Shown here in pieces: positions 6,305 through 6,743 of a stretch of 6,743 nt of DNA. Source of the DNA: Bacteroidales bacterium (GTDB lineage: Bacteria; Bacteroidota; Bacteroidia; Bacteroidales; UBA7960); the NCBI GenBank assembly GCA_003557965.1, contig PWND01000098.1, forward strand, positions 1-6,743. The letters run 5' to 3'. Numbering within the stretch: position 1 is the stretch's first letter; each line of letters opens with the position of its first letter. Under the pieces are notes generated by a model. It worked only from the letters and a program-made list of their open reading frames with translations. It made no database searches and was not told the DNA's origin. The translations under genes were made by a program, and so were the position numbers.

Positions 6305-6743
6305 TATGTAGCATTTAATCACCTTAGTGATTTTTCATACTCGCCTCAGGCAAAAGTTGGTGATTATGAAGAACATACATTGAATTTTGGTGATAGTTTT
6401 ACCATGAGTGTGGAAGTAAGAGGCTCTGCAAATAATTATCAATGGTTCTATGATGGTGTAATGATTCCGGTTGCAGATGAGAGTGAGTATCATATTGCGT
6501 CATTTAATTCGAATTATGCAAGAACATATCACTGTGAAGTAACGAGCGGTATTGTTTCAGGCCTGGTTATTTCATCAGAAGATATTGTATTGGAATATGC
6601 TGGTGATGTCCCCCCTGATGTTGAGACACATGAGCCAACTGATATTACATCAACAACGGCGGTTTTAAGAGGGGAAGTATTGTCTGCAGGGGGACTGGAT
6701 GTAACTGACAGGGGGTTTTACTGGGGCTTAGAACCAAATGTTG
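6005..6743 (+). pseudogene. Continuation of the LRR gene after the stop: LRR, Ig-like and Fn3-like modules, runs off window
   Basis: The frame of the 5591 gene stays open for 246 more codons to the window edge. Numbered from the original start, it finishes repeat 3 (IPDDLQVL), adds LRRs 4-7 (to about 238), then an Ig-like domain (about 258-336) with FGDSFTMSV, the tryptophan in YQWFYDG (W285) and the cysteine in YHCEV (C315). From about 341 an Fn3-like repeat of a kind common in Bacteroidota begins (DITSTTAVLRGEVLSAGG, then DRGFYWGLEPNV). Codon use and the spacing of conserved residues look normal, so the coding part has not visibly decayed. Unless the stop is a read error or is suppressed, this part is not made from the upstream start; I see no convincing restart. 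Proteins of this build usually end in a type IX secretion sorting domain or anchor, which would lie outside the window. Confidence 0.7.

Noticed and set aside
1..6743. CRISPR array, tRNA, rRNA, insertion sequence, or defence or toxin-antitoxin genes
   Set aside because: No regularly spaced identical repeats, RNA-gene sequence, transposase or terminal inverted repeats were seen; the only regular repeat is the protein-coding LRR series.

Overview
The window looks like chromosomal DNA of an AT-rich member of the Bacteroidota, perhaps a Bacteroidales or Marinilabiliales relative, though I cannot go below phylum. The supporting signs are: very AT-rich intergenic DNA; starts without a useful Shine-Dalgarno, usually preceded by A/T-rich sequence; matches to the Bacteroidota promoter consensus (TTTG, about 19-21 bases, TAnnTTTG); a long RecQ with an extra C-terminal helix-turn-helix domain; an inner-membrane-anchored OmpH/Skp-like protein; and a secreted protein combining LRR, Ig-like and Fn3-like modules. 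All four complete genes end in TAA.

Layout. Positions 1-744 (minus) hold most of kdsD, arabinose-5-phosphate isomerase, with a GTG start; its 3' end lies beyond the window. A 105-base divergent promoter region separates it from recQ (850-3045, plus). A 217-residue anchored coiled-coil OmpH/Skp-family protein follows 55 bases later (3101-3754), then a secreted isoaspartyl peptidase/L-asparaginase of the Ntn-hydrolase type (3868-4866). That gene converges, with a 15-base gap, on a dCMP-deaminase-family gene (4882-5382, minus). A 208-base divergent region then leads to a secreted leucine-rich-repeat protein (5591 to beyond the right edge, plus).

The LRR gene is the main irregularity. A TAA at 6002-6004 interrupts the third repeat, yet the same frame stays open to the window end and the 24-residue repeat register runs through the stop without a shift. 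This looks like one nonsense substitution (or a base-call error) in an otherwise intact cell-surface or secreted protein gene, not a natural end.

The genes do not form one pathway. kdsD serves the Kdo branch of LPS synthesis, the OmpH-like protein and the asparaginase act in the envelope, RecQ works in DNA repair, and the deaminase supplies dUMP for thymidylate. I see no CRISPR array, tRNA, rRNA, insertion sequence, toxin-antitoxin pair or defence island, and no previously undescribed multi-gene system. Besides the interrupted LRR gene, the items worth checking are a perfect 16-base palindrome over the predicted deaminase promoter and an 8-codon upstream ORF overlapping the recQ start.
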